From contig JAFQOW010000021.1 in assembly GCA_017412055.1 (NCBI GenBank), positions 1 to 64,000 on the forward strand: a stretch of DNA of 64,000 bases, written 5' to 3'. Origin of the DNA: Lachnospiraceae bacterium. Its GTDB lineage: Bacteria > Bacillota > Clostridia > Lachnospirales > Lachnospiraceae. Below, one piece after another: positions 17,845 through 26,720 of the stretch. Numbering within the stretch: the stretch's first letter is position 1; each line of letters starts with the position of its first letter. The position numbers were made by a program, and so were the translations under genes. The notes beneath the pieces are model-generated. The model was not told where the DNA came from. It saw only the letters and a list, made by a program, of their open reading frames with translations, and did no database searches.

Positions 17845-18720
17845 TTATCGCTTATTTCCCATAAAGAATAATGCGATTAAGTTTGGGCCAGTATGAGTAC
17901 CTATCGTCTGGCCTAATATATTTACCATAGTTTTTATACCAAATCGCTTCTCAATTTCAGAAGCGATATATTTTGCATCTTCTTCGCAATCACCGTGAGA
18001 TAGAAAGACTATATCATTTGTGCCGTTATAATCACGTGTTGCTTCTTCCATCATATCTATAATTCGAGCTAATGATTTTTTACGTCCTCTAACATTCTCC
18101 AGAGATTTAAGTAATCCCTCTTCATCTACATGTAAAATAGGCTTGACATTTATGAGTGAACCGACAATAGCAGTAGTTTTAGATACACGACCACCTCTGT
18201 GTAAGTGATGTAAATCATCTACAGTGAAGCGTGATATTACATTACCTTTGTTTTCTTCAATGTATGTAGCAACTTCATCTAAGCCTTTACCTTCTTTCTT
18301 TAGGTTGACAGCTTTATATACAAGTAAGCCTTCGCCCATAGAAGCGGCTAATGTATCAATAACTGTTATCCTACAGTTTGGATATTCCTCCATAACATCA
18401 TTTGCAGCGATAACTGCATTGCTATATGTACTTGATAAGCCAGATGAGAAAGCAAGGTGAAGAATGTCTATATTATCCTTTGCATATTTTTCAAAAACAG
18501 TTTTACAATCTTCAATATTACAAGCCATAGTAGTTGGCATAATTCCATTTCTCATGGCATCATAAAAATCTTTTATATCCATATTGGAATCAGGTGTTCC
18601 ATATACTACATCATCTACTGAATATAAAACAGGAATAACATCCACATTGTTTTCTTTAGTAAAGCTCTCAGGGAGGTCACAAGTGGAATCTGTAGTTATA
18701 ACATATTTATTCATTATCAT
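17845..18720 (-). CDS. DegV-family fatty-acid-binding protein
   Basis: A 291-aa DegV protein. The N-terminal ITTDSTCDLP motif, the SSGLSSTYSNA stretch and the TVDDLHHLHRGGRVSK segment are diagnostic. DegV proteins bind a fatty acid in a two-domain cleft and, as FakB, present it to the fatty-acid kinase FakA for incorporation into phospholipid; no fakA is in the window. The start is ATG at 18720 or two codons later (MNKY) at 18714, with AGGATAGG upstream. It is the only gene in its minus-strand unit. Confidence 0.9.
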   Translation of the reverse strand: MIMNKYVITTDSTCDLPESFTKENNVDVIPVLYSVDDVVYGTPDSNMDIKDFYDAMRNGIMPTTMACNIEDCKTVFEKYAKDNIDILHLAFSSGLSSTYSNAVIAANDVMEEYPNCRITVIDTLAASMGEGLLVYKAVNLKKEGKGLDEVATYIEENKGNVISRFTVDDLHHLHRGGRVSKTTAIVGSLINVKPILHVDEEGLLKSLENVRGRKKSLARIIDMMEEATRDYNGTNDIVFLSHGDCEEDAKYIASEIEKRFGIKTMVNILGQTIGTHTGPNLIALFFMGNKR

Positions 18721-18853
18721 TTACCTATCCTTTATATAAAATTAACAAGTAGTTTACAAAACTAGATATAGATGTTTCGACAACTACCATCATATATACT
18801 ATCATATATCACTAAAATATACAACAAAAATATTTTAATAATCAAAGCTTTTA

Positions 18854-19512
18854 TCTTCAATTGGCAAAATGTATATGTACATAATTCCCATTATCAGCAC
18901 CTCATAAGCGATATGAAACGATTTTCTGTCACAAAACAACATAGCTGCGTACGAAGTATCCATCTATTTTTCAACGCCTATCGAGGGTTCCGACGATTTG
19001 CTTATATGCCCCTCTTGATACTTAGACTGTGTGTATTTTCAGTAAAAAAACAATTTTAAGCTAGTGTGTTCACAGGACACGGACAACGTTTCGATTTTCT
19101 ATTTTCAGCATCCCGCGCCAAAGAATGCTTATTATCCACCTGCCTACATAACTCATCAGCTTGGCCGATTAACTCTCGCGCAGCGAGAGTAGCCAAGCTT
19201 CTTCAAACAGTATTTCGGCAGGTGGGCATTATCTTTGACGCGGGATGTTGAAAACTTAACGAAAATCTGCAAGTGTTGTCCGTTGCCCTGCGAACATCAC
19301 CTAGCTGAAATTGTTTTTTCTTGAAAATATCACACAGTAATAAACTTGTATCAAGAGGTGGCATTTAGCAAATCACGGGTTCATCGTTCAGCGTTGAAAA
19401 GTAGATGGATATTCGTAGCAGCTTTTCACTGTCTATAGGCAGAAAATCGCTTTAAGATAATATTAAAGGTGCTGATAATGGGAATTATGTAAGATACTTT
19501 GCCAATTGAAGA
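18854..19512 (+). ncRNA. Large structured RNA candidate, copy A (~659 nt)
   Basis: The whole region folds on paper as one nested rod. The outermost 15 bases from 18854 pair with 19498-19512, then ATAATTCCCATTATCAGC pairs with GCTGATAATGGGAATTAT. Inward follow CGATTTTCTG/CAGAAAATCG, AGCTGC...TATCCATCTA/TAGATGGATA...GCAGCT, TTTTCAACGC/GCGTTGAAAA, GATTTGCT/AGCAAATC, CCTCTTGATAC/GTATCAAGAGG, ACTGTGTG/CACACAGT, ACGGACAAC/GTTGTCCGT, CATCCCGCG/CGCGGGATG, CCACCTGCC/GGCAGGTGG, AGCTTGGC/GCCAAGCT and the apex ACTCTCGC-GCA-GCGAGAGT. Copy B at 56035-56685 keeps the core almost unchanged. ORFs inside lack ribosome sites. Strand is tentative. Family unknown to me; ROOL, GOLLD and OLE are comparators of similar size. 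Confidence 0.75.
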
Positions 19513-19528
19513 TTTGTTATCCTTTTTA

Positions 19529-19557
19529 TTGCAGTAAAAGTTTATTGGGGATATAAT
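19529..19557 (+). promoter_or_regulatory. Promoter of the DUF6472-sbcD-sbcC operon
   Basis: TTGCAG (19529-19534), 17-bp spacer, perfect TATAAT (19552-19557). The expected transcript start near 19564 leaves the ATG at 19569 almost leaderless, which favours the downstream start for the DUF6472 gene. Confidence 0.75.
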
Positions 19558-19622
19558 ATAAGGAGTTTATGTATAATCGTGGAGATTGCAGACTGCGATT
19601 ACTTATGAAAGGAAATATGACT

Positions 19623-19823
19623 ATGTTTAAGGGTAAAAGTGTGAAATCATCAAGCTGTTGTGATACATGTTCTAATTATGTGTATGATGAGGAGTATGAG
19701 TATTATACATGTGAGATGAATCTTGATGAGGATGAGATGGGAAAGTTTATGACCGATTCATTTTATAATTGTCCATATTATCAGTTGGATGATGAATATG
19801 CAATAGTTAGAAAACAGAATTAA
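19623..19823 (+). CDS. DUF6472-family small Cys-containing protein
   Basis: A 66-aa acidic protein with spaced cysteines (SCCDTCSNYVYDEEYEYYTC ... FYNCPYYQLDDEY), matching the DUF6472 family of Clostridia; function unknown, metal binding likely. I chose the ATG at 19623, nine bases after AAAGGA. ATGs at 19617 and 19569 are also in frame, but the former is too close to the ribosome site and the latter too close to the predicted transcript start. It ends 13 bp before sbcD and probably shares its mRNA. Confidence 0.7.
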   Translation: MFKGKSVKSSSCCDTCSNYVYDEEYEYYTCEMNLDEDEMGKFMTDSFYNCPYYQLDDEYAIVRKQN

Positions 19824-19836
19824 GGAGGGGTGTTTG

Positions 19837-20970
19837 ATGAGATTTATACATATCTCAGATTTGCATTTGGGGAAGAAAGTGTATGAGTATTCTATGTTAG
19901 AGGAGCAAAAGAATGCATTGTGGCAGGTGCTTGCAGCTGTGGATGAAGAGAAGGTAGATGGAATATTCATAGCAGGTGATATATATGATAAATCCATTCC
20001 TACTATAGAAGCTATGGAGGTGTTCGATAGCTTTTTGGTGGAACTTTCAACTAGAAATATAGATGTATTTATTATAAGTGGAAATCATGATAGTTCTGAG
20101 AGAGTAGGGTTTGGTGCAGAATTTTTTAAAAGCAAACGCATATATATTTCAAAGGCATATGAGGGAAAAATTCAATATGTAGATAAGGAAGATACATATG
20201 GAAATGTGAGGATACATCTTATACCATTTTTAAAGCCTGCAAATGTAAGACGTTTTCATCAGGAAGCGGAAATAAATGATTATAATAGTGCCATAAGAAC
20301 AGTGGTGGATAATATGGAGCTTTGTAAAGAGGGACGAAATATTGTGCTTGTTCATCAGTTTATAACAGGTGCAGTGCGAAGCCAGTCAGAAGAGAGCTTT
20401 TTAGGTGGTATGGATAATATAGAATATGATTTATTTGATGAATTTGATTATGTGGCGTTAGGTCATATTCATAAAGCTCAGGCAATGGGAAGGCAGCAGG
20501 TTAGGTATTCTGGTGCTTTGGTTAAGTATGCTCTGGATGAAATTAATCATGTAAAATCCATGACATTAGTTGAAATAAAAAATAAAGGTGAAGTGGAGAC
20601 TAGGATGATACCTATTAAGCCTATTCACGATATGAGATGTATAGAAGGAACTTATATGGAGCTTACAGATAGAAAGAATTATATAGATACAAAGGTAGAT
20701 GATTATCTTCATGTGGTGTTAAAGGATGAGGAGGATGTGCCAGATGCATTAAGAAAGCTTAGAGTTATTTATCCTAATATTTTGAAGCTTGAATATGACA
20801 ATACAAGGACAAGACAAATAAATTCAGTTTTAGATAGAAAAGCTATAAAAAATAAAGAGCCAATAGAATATATAGAGGAGTTATATAAAATCCAAAACAA
20901 TGAAAATATGTCAAAAGAGCAAGCGCTAATGCTTCAAAGGATTATGGAGGATAGCAATGAGACCAATTAA
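19837..20970 (+). CDS. sbcD: Exonuclease subunit SbcD
   Basis: A 377-aa Mre11-type nuclease. Calcineurin-like phosphoesterase motifs are in order: ISDLHLGKK (residues 6-14), FIAGDIYDKS, ISGNHDSSERVG and LGHIHKAQ. With SbcC it forms the Mn-dependent SbcCD complex that cleaves DNA hairpins and protein-blocked ends, relevant in a genome this rich in long palindromes. The ATG at 19837 follows GGAGGGG; an in-frame TTG one codon earlier is not needed. Its end overlaps sbcC by 14 bp. Confidence 0.93.
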   Translation: MRFIHISDLHLGKKVYEYSMLEEQKNALWQVLAAVDEEKVDGIFIAGDIYDKSIPTIEAMEVFDSFLVELSTRNIDVFIISGNHDSSERVGFGAEFFKSKRIYISKAYEGKIQYVDKEDTYGNVRIHLIPFLKPANVRRFHQEAEINDYNSAIRTVVDNMELCKEGRNIVLVHQFITGAVRSQSEESFLGGMDNIEYDLFDEFDYVALGHIHKAQAMGRQQVRYSGALVKYALDEINHVKSMTLVEIKNKGEVETRMIPIKPIHDMRCIEGTYMELTDRKNYIDTKVDDYLHVVLKDEEDVPDALRKLRVIYPNILKLEYDNTRTRQINSVLDRKAIKNKEPIEYIEELYKIQNNENMSKEQALMLQRIMEDSNETN

Positions 20971-23764
20971 TTTAGTAATATCAGCATTTGGACCATATGC
21001 TGACAAGGTGGATATAGATTTTAATAGCTTTCTTGATAAAGGGATATATCTTATTTCTGGAAATACAGGTGCTGGAAAAAGCACAATATTTGAGGCTATT
21101 AAATTTGTCTTGTATGGAGAAGATAATGGAGAAATAAGAAGTAAGTATGCAATGGCGGAAACACCTACGTTTGTAGATATGACATTTATGCTTAGAGGAA
21201 AAGAGTATAGAGTTACAAGAAATCCTAAATACAGCCGTCCAAAGAGCAGAGGTGAGGGTTTTACCACAGCAAAAGCGGAAGCTGAATTAGTGTATCACAA
21301 TGGAAAAATAATAACTGGGTACTCTAATGTAACTAAAGAAATAGTAAATCTAACAGGCTTAAATAGCGACCAGTTTTCTAAAATTGTTATGATAGCACAG
21401 GGAAAATTTAGGGAGTTATTAGAAACGGATACTGCTAACCGTTCAAAGATATTTAGAGATATTTTTAAGACAGAATCATATGATAAATTACAAAAAAAGG
21501 TTAAAGCAAAGTATATTGAAACATATAAAGAAAATTCCAAAACAATAGACTCGATAAAGCAGTTTATTCAAGGAATAATTATTAATGAAAGCTTTAGTAA
21601 GAGAAATGCCTTAGAAAAAATAATGAAGCAGGATATTATAACAGATATTGATGAAACTATTGAGTTAACTAATATGCTGATTTCAGAGGACGAAATATGT
21701 TATAAAAACAATATATCTAAGATGGAAGTAAGTCAGGAAGAAATAAGCAGGCTTAATAACAACATCAATGGAATAATTAGTAGTCTAAAAGAGATAGAGG
21801 CATTAGAACGGGAACTAAATAAGTATTCTATATATGTAGAGGAAAATAAGGAAATAGTGTCTGATTATGAAAGTGTGAATAGTCTTAAGGAACAAAGAGA
21901 ACAGCTATATGCAGATATAGAGACACTAAAGAAAACTGTTGAAAAATATAAGCAGTATGATGAAGTAATGGCAAAGCTTAAAAAGGTGAATATAGATGAA
22001 CTGCTTATAGGTGAAGTATTGACGAAATTGCAAAAAGAAAAAAATGAGCTACAAATAAAGCTAGACGAAACCTCGGAAAAGGTTATTTTAAAATCTGAGT
22101 ATGAGAAGAAAATAATTAAATTAGATTCAGATATAAAATCAAGTACCGAATATATACAAAAACTGGAGAAGATTTTAGAATTGGGAAAAAGGCTTGATGA
22201 AGCATCTAAAGCGTACGAGGAAAAGGTTGAGGTTCTTAAAACAGAAGAAAAATTATGTGCAAATCTTCGTTTGGAATATAATGATAAATTTTTGTTATAT
22301 ATAGAAGCTCAGGCAGGAATAATGGCAAATGAACTTAGAAAGAATCCTGGGATGCCATGTCCTGTATGCGGTGCTACAGAATATATTAGATTAGCAGAAA
22401 ATATAAAGGAAGCACCTACGGAGGATGAGGTTAGTCATCTTAAGGAAAAGCTGGATAAGGCTACAGATAAGGTTATGAAAGCAAGTGCTAATGCTGGAAA
22501 TATTATGTCGGATAGGGATAACTTAAGAGGAAATTTGATTATTGGTATAGAAGAAGCAAAGCTAAATTGTTCCGTTGATGATTATAAAGAAAAAGCTAAC
22601 GAAGCAAAAAAAATGGCAGCACAACAGCAGAAGAATCTTAAAAATAGTCAGGACGAATGCAGTAGAGAGCTTGTACAATTGCAAAAGGTTTTAGATGAAA
22701 TTCCATTATTAAAAGAAACATTACAGAAGCTAGAAGACGACATAAAGAATACAGAAATTCAAATGAATGAAAATAAGCTTAAAACAAAAGAGCTTGAAAC
22801 AATTATTGAGGCTATAAAGCTGGAGCTAAAGGATAATAGTGAGGAAGAAACCAGAAGCACGTTAAAGTCAATGGAAGAAAAATATGTTCAAATAGTTGAA
22901 AGGATTGAGAAAACCATATCAAGATATAGTAAACACATAGCGGATATGGCAGCTTCAAAGGCTATTATAGAGCAGTTTGTAAAGAAGCTTAAAGATTTGG
23001 GGCTTACTAAAACTACGAATGAGGAAATAATTAATGTAAAAGTCAAGCTTATATATGCCAATAGAGAATATACTGAGAAGCTAAGGCTTGTAGAAGAAGC
23101 ATATAGTAAATTGGTAGATGACAACAATAACGTATATTTAAGAATTGAAAATAACAAGCGCATTGTTGCTTCCGTAGAGGTGCAAAGAATAAATCTTCAA
23201 AATTTAGGAAAGCGTTTATCAAGCTTGAAAAACATGTCTGATACCTTAAATGGGGAATTGGAAGGGAAAGATAAGATAAAGCTTGAGACCTTTGTTCAGA
23301 TATCCTATTTTGAACAGGTAATAGAAAGGGCAAACACGAAGTTATTCGAGATGACGGAGGGACAGTACGAATTTATTCGAGATATGTCTTCGGAAGATAA
23401 GAGAACTAAGTCAGGATTGGATTTATGTGTGCTTGACCATTACAATGGTACTGTACGAAGCGTAAAAACCTTGTCGGGAGGCGAAGGATTTATGGCTGCT
23501 TTGTCATTGGCATTAGGTATGGCCGATATTATAGAAGAATCTGCAAGTGGTATATCTATAGATACTATGTTTATCGATGAGGGATTTGGTTCCTTAGACG
23601 AAATGGCACTGGAGCAGGCGATGAGAGTACTTGCAAAATTATCTGAAGGTAATAAGCTTGTGGGAATTATATCCCATGTGTCAAGTCTTAAGGATAGAAT
23701 AGAGAAGCAGATAAATGTGGAAAAGAAGATGTCAGGTGGTTCCTTGGTAAAGGTTGTAGTTTAA
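20957..23764 (+). CDS. sbcC: Exonuclease subunit SbcC (Rad50-like ATPase)
   Basis: A 935-aa SMC-like ATPase. Walker A SGNTGAGKST lies near residues 34-43. Two long coiled coils flank the zinc hook CPVC near residue 466, and the C-terminal half has the signature LSGGEGFMAALSLALGMADI and Walker B DTMFIDEGFGSLDE. The hook dimerises through Zn; the head binds SbcD. It is a little shorter than E. coli SbcC (1048 aa), as usual in Firmicutes. AGGATAGCA precedes the ATG inside sbcD. Confidence 0.93.
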   Translation: MRPINLVISAFGPYADKVDIDFNSFLDKGIYLISGNTGAGKSTIFEAIKFVLYGEDNGEIRSKYAMAETPTFVDMTFMLRGKEYRVTRNPKYSRPKSRGEGFTTAKAEAELVYHNGKIITGYSNVTKEIVNLTGLNSDQFSKIVMIAQGKFRELLETDTANRSKIFRDIFKTESYDKLQKKVKAKYIETYKENSKTIDSIKQFIQGIIINESFSKRNALEKIMKQDIITDIDETIELTNMLISEDEICYKNNISKMEVSQEEISRLNNNINGIISSLKEIEALERELNKYSIYVEENKEIVSDYESVNSLKEQREQLYADIETLKKTVEKYKQYDEVMAKLKKVNIDELLIGEVLTKLQKEKNELQIKLDETSEKVILKSEYEKKIIKLDSDIKSSTEYIQKLEKILELGKRLDEASKAYEEKVEVLKTEEKLCANLRLEYNDKFLLYIEAQAGIMANELRKNPGMPCPVCGATEYIRLAENIKEAPTEDEVSHLKEKLDKATDKVMKASANAGNIMSDRDNLRGNLIIGIEEAKLNCSVDDYKEKANEAKKMAAQQQKNLKNSQDECSRELVQLQKVLDEIPLLKETLQKLEDDIKNTEIQMNENKLKTKELETIIEAIKLELKDNSEEETRSTLKSMEEKYVQIVERIEKTISRYSKHIADMAASKAIIEQFVKKLKDLGLTKTTNEEIINVKVKLIYANREYTEKLRLVEEAYSKLVDDNNNVYLRIENNKRIVASVEVQRINLQNLGKRLSSLKNMSDTLNGELEGKDKIKLETFVQISYFEQVIERANTKLFEMTEGQYEFIRDMSSEDKRTKSGLDLCVLDHYNGTVRSVKTLSGGEGFMAALSLALGMADIIEESASGISIDTMFIDEGFGSLDEMALEQAMRVLAKLSEGNKLVGIISHVSSLKDRIEKQINVEKKMSGGSLVKVVV

Positions 23765-23828
23765 GTTCAATATAAACTATATAGTAAAATTAGAACAAAG
23801 CGGACAAGTCCGCATCATCTCCCTAAAT

Positions 23829-23968
23829 CCCTCTGTCTAGAGGGACTTGCCCCGCTTTGCGAGCCGAGCACGGTCAGCGTTAGCTGACATATTCTTCTCG
23901 TGCGAGTGCTCATCCTCGCGGAGCGTTTGTTATGATATAGGAAGTTCAGAGAACTTTCCTATATCATA
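23829..23968 (-). repeat. Post-terminator palindromic repeat, copy R2
   Basis: Near-identical to 1-140 over the full 140 bases (two substitutions). On the minus strand it starts with the TATGATATAGG palindrome immediately after the T-tract of the zinc-ribbon gene terminator, followed by the GCTCCGC/GCGGAGC closed tail. A separate GCGGAC/GTCCGC hairpin lies just outside (23798-23811). Confidence 0.9.
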
Positions 23969-24005
23969 AAAACACGTTGTAGACTGTAAACTACAACGTG
24001 TTTTT
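23969..24005. terminator. Bidirectional terminator between sbcC and the zinc-ribbon gene
   Basis: ACACGTTGTAG pairs with CTACAACGTGT, flanked by A-runs and T-runs that give a T-tract on both strands. It should end the minus-strand zinc-ribbon mRNA and could also end sbcC. Confidence 0.85.
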
Positions 24006-24025
24006 ATATTAATCATGTAAGGTTA

Positions 24026-25594
24026 TTACTGGATTTCCAATGATGCAGCAATACCTAATGCATCAAGATAATCGTCAGAATCAACATCTTCAGATGTTAC
24101 GATTGCAAGGAACATTTTATCTACATTTGTATTAAAATACATAAAGATATATGTATGAGCTCCAATATAATCTCCTTCAATATAATAACCTTGCTTTCCG
24201 TTAGCTAAAAGATTACCAAATTCTAAGTTTTTAAATCCCATATTGAGATATGTATCACAGAGAGATTTTAAAACCATCATCTGTGTATCAGGTGTAACAG
24301 TAACTGGACTTGAGAAGGTTACGACATTCTTATAATCAGGTGACATACAGTTAGAATCTGTAACAGTCCAAGTATCTGGAATAGTTAATGTATGTCCATC
24401 AAGCTGCTTCTTTGTACCTTCCACTGTAGCATCTACTATGTTATTATTATTTGCAAGTGATGCATCAAAGTCAAATTCTTCAGTAGCGCCTGATTCAGAT
24501 TCTGGTTCTGTAGAAGATTCTTCTTCAAAATCTATATTAAAGTCATCATCATTGTAGTCAAATACATAGAAAGTATCATCAGCGTATGCGAGATATAAAT
24601 ATGCACAAGATGACTGGTCTTCGTATGTAAATTCAACCTCAGCTAAAGCGAAGTGTGTAGGAGCAACATATGAAGAAGAGTCTTCTAAATCAAAACCTTC
24701 ATCGCGAGCTGTATCCATATATTCATCAAAGTTATCTGAATCATCAATTGACACATTAGTAATTTCATAATCAAGTAAATCACCGTTTGGATCTTGGAAT
24801 GTGATAAGGAATGATTCAGCAACAGCATCAGCTGATAATCCTTCATCTTCAAAGACATCAAGCATAGCTGGGAACATGTACTTAGCTGCCTTTGAGAAAT
24901 TTGATGAGTCTATAGCGTTCATAAATTTAATAGCCACAGTCTCAGCATCATTATAGTCTACATCTATAACAGCTTCTGTAGTAGGCTCTTCTGTTGTTTC
25001 TTCTTCAGTTGTCAATTCTTCTGTAGTGGTTTCAGTAGTAGAAGTTGATTTCTTTGAATCCTTCTTCTTATCATCCCCTGTAAATACAAGGATAAGTACA
25101 ATTGCAATAATAGCAATTACAAGAGCAGCTATTCCAAGACCGATAAATAATGGAGCTTTACTCTTTTTAGGTGCTGGGTTAACAGGGGCACTAACAGGCA
25201 TATTATAAGCCATGTTATTATTTGGTACATTGTTGTAAGCATACTGTGCGTTAGGATCATACGCCTGAGTATTCATCATAGGAGCATCCATAACAGGAGC
25301 ATCCATAACAGGAGCATCCATAACAGGAGCGTCCATAACAGGAGCGTCCATAACAGGAGCATCCATAACAGGAGCGTCCATAACAGGAGCGTCCATAACA
25401 GGAGCGTCCATAACAGGAGCGTCCATAACAGGAGCGTCCATAACAGGAGCGTCCATTACAGGTGTCTCCATCACAGGTGCGACAGGCTCTACAGGCATCA
25501 CAGGTGCTGCAGGCTGTGTATTTATCTGGTTTCCGCATGTGCCGCAAAACATTGCGCCATCAGGTAATTGTGTTCCACATTTTGAGCAAAACAT
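24026..25594 (-). CDS. Zinc-ribbon membrane protein with 12 MDAPV repeats
   Basis: A 522-aa protein. The N-terminal zinc ribbon is CSKCGTQLPDGAMFCGTCG (residues 3-21). A Pro/Val-rich linker follows with twelve tandem MDAPV pentapeptides, then an Asn-rich stretch, one membrane helix (about residues 150-175), a Ser/Thr/Glu-rich stalk and an acidic extracellular region of about 300 residues. That region resembles DUF4878/NTF2-like or lipoprotein-like stress domains. The topology implies ribbon and repeats inside, C-terminus outside. The start ATG has AGGAGG upstream. Function unknown; the related short protein at 61110 shares the plan. Confidence 0.75.
   Translation of the reverse strand: MFCSKCGTQLPDGAMFCGTCGNQINTQPAAPVMPVEPVAPVMETPVMDAPVMDAPVMDAPVMDAPVMDAPVMDAPVMDAPVMDAPVMDAPVMDAPVMDAPVMDAPMMNTQAYDPNAQYAYNNVPNNNMAYNMPVSAPVNPAPKKSKAPLFIGLGIAALVIAIIAIVLILVFTGDDKKKDSKKSTSTTETTTEELTTEEETTEEPTTEAVIDVDYNDAETVAIKFMNAIDSSNFSKAAKYMFPAMLDVFEDEGLSADAVAESFLITFQDPNGDLLDYEITNVSIDDSDNFDEYMDTARDEGFDLEDSSSYVAPTHFALAEVEFTYEDQSSCAYLYLAYADDTFYVFDYNDDDFNIDFEEESSTEPESESGATEEFDFDASLANNNNIVDATVEGTKKQLDGHTLTIPDTWTVTDSNCMSPDYKNVVTFSSPVTVTPDTQMMVLKSLCDTYLNMGFKNLEFGNLLANGKQGYYIEGDYIGAHTYIFMYFNTNVDKMFLAIVTSEDVDSDDYLDALGIAASLEIQ
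25281..25460 (-). repeat. Tandem 15-bp coding repeat (12 units, MDAPV)
   Basis: Twelve head-to-tail 15-bp units, plus-strand form GGAGC(A/G)TCCATAACA, with almost no drift except A/G at one wobble site and one T in the last unit. A degenerate METPV unit follows. The period of 15 keeps the frame, so copy number can change without breaking the gene. Confidence 0.95.
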
Positions 25595-25678
25595 AAATAA
25601 ACCTCCTTAGTATGTAAAATATCAAATTAAATTTTATAGCTATTTTATGTAAAATGCAAGTGAAATAATTCACTTTAC

Positions 25679-25707
25679 TTGCTCTTTTTCTTATAATATG
25701 ATATAAA
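25679..25707 (+). promoter_or_regulatory. Putative promoter of prmA
   Basis: TTGCTC (25679-25684), 17-bp spacer, TATAAA (25702-25707), in the divergent gap between prmA and the zinc-ribbon gene. Confidence 0.45.
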
Positions 25708-25753
25708 AACAGTGGTAATAAGCAATTGATTTTATTTGTGTGAGGTAGATAGA

Positions 25754-26710
25754 ATGAAGTGGACAAGATATAGAATTAAAACAACTACAGAGGCATCAGA
25801 GCTTGTGGTTGCCATGCTTGTAGAAAACGGCATAGACGGCGTAGAGATTGAAGATAATACAGGTATATCAGAGGAAGATAAGAAGAGAATGTTTATAGAT
25901 TTCTTGCCGGTACTTCCAATTGATGAAGGTGTATGTTATGTAAGCTTTTATGTGGAGGATGATTCTAATGAAGGTGAATTTATGCCAGCTATTGAGGAGG
26001 GTATAGAGGAGCTTAGAATGTTCACAAATGTAGGTGACGGAACAATTGTAAAGTCTGAGACAGAGGATAAGGATTGGATTAATAACTGGAAGGAGTTCTT
26101 CAAATCTTTTGAAGTAGACGGAATCGTTATTAAGCCTACATGGGAAGAGACAAAGCCAGAGTATGAGGGTAAGATGCTTATTGAAATTGACCCAGGTATC
26201 GCATTTGGAACAGGTCTTCACGAGACTACACAGCTTTGTATGAAGCAGCTTAAAAAGTATGTTCAGCCAGATACAAGAATTCTTGATGTAGGTTGTGGAA
26301 GTGGTATTTTATCTATTATTGCATTAAAGATGGGCGCTATGGATGCTGTGGGTATTGATATTGATGTAAATGCTACAGTTGCCACAAAGGAAAATTTAGA
26401 GACTAATAATATTCCTTTAGATAAGTGTAAGGTTATTACAGGCAATATTTTGGAAGATAAATCTATTCAGGATGAGATTGGTTATGAGTGTTATGATATA
26501 GTGGCTGCAAATATTTTGGCAGATGTACTTTTGCCACTTACACCTCTTGTTCCATCTCATTTAAAGAAGGGTGGTTTATATATTACTTCAGGTATTATAG
26601 ATACAAAGGAAGCTGAGGTAAAGGCTGCTATCGAGGGAACAGGTGAGTTCGAAATAGTTGAAATCACAAGACAGAAGGATTGGTCATCTATAACAGCTAG
26701 AAGAGTATAG
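25754..26710 (+). CDS. prmA: Ribosomal protein L11 methyltransferase
   Basis: A 318-aa SAM-dependent methyltransferase. It has an N-terminal substrate-binding region (about residues 1-90), a linker with IDPGIAFGTGLHETTQLC, motif I LDVGCGSGILSI near residue 180 and the NPP-equivalent AANILADVL. PrmA trimethylates ribosomal protein L11. The ATG at 25754 sits behind GAGG; an upstream in-frame TTG is less likely. rsmE follows after 10 bp, a common PrmA-RsmE arrangement in Firmicutes. Confidence 0.93.
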   Translation: MKWTRYRIKTTTEASELVVAMLVENGIDGVEIEDNTGISEEDKKRMFIDFLPVLPIDEGVCYVSFYVEDDSNEGEFMPAIEEGIEELRMFTNVGDGTIVKSETEDKDWINNWKEFFKSFEVDGIVIKPTWEETKPEYEGKMLIEIDPGIAFGTGLHETTQLCMKQLKKYVQPDTRILDVGCGSGILSIIALKMGAMDAVGIDIDVNATVATKENLETNNIPLDKCKVITGNILEDKSIQDEIGYECYDIVAANILADVLLPLTPLVPSHLKKGGLYITSGIIDTKEAEVKAAIEGTGEFEIVEITRQKDWSSITARRV

Positions 26711-26720
26711 GAGATAAGAT

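Noticed and set aside
19066-19251. 61-codon ORF inside large RNA copy A, with a similar 81-codon ORF at 56180-56425 in copy B
   Set aside because: Neither has a ribosome binding site, and the similarity follows from the near-identical nucleotide core. The region is fully explained by base pairing.
18854-19512. Group II intron or insertion sequence
   Set aside because: No domain-V-like hairpin, no reverse transcriptase or transposase ORF, no target duplication seen; a single nested rod does not fit six intron domains.
25281-25460. CRISPR array
   Set aside because: The 15-bp units are direct tandem copies with no spacers and they are coding.
25257-25547. ORF rich in CYGRS repeats overlapping the zinc-ribbon gene
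   Set aside because: It is another frame of the 15-bp repeat; the MDAPV frame has the start, ribosome site, membrane helix and stop of a real gene.
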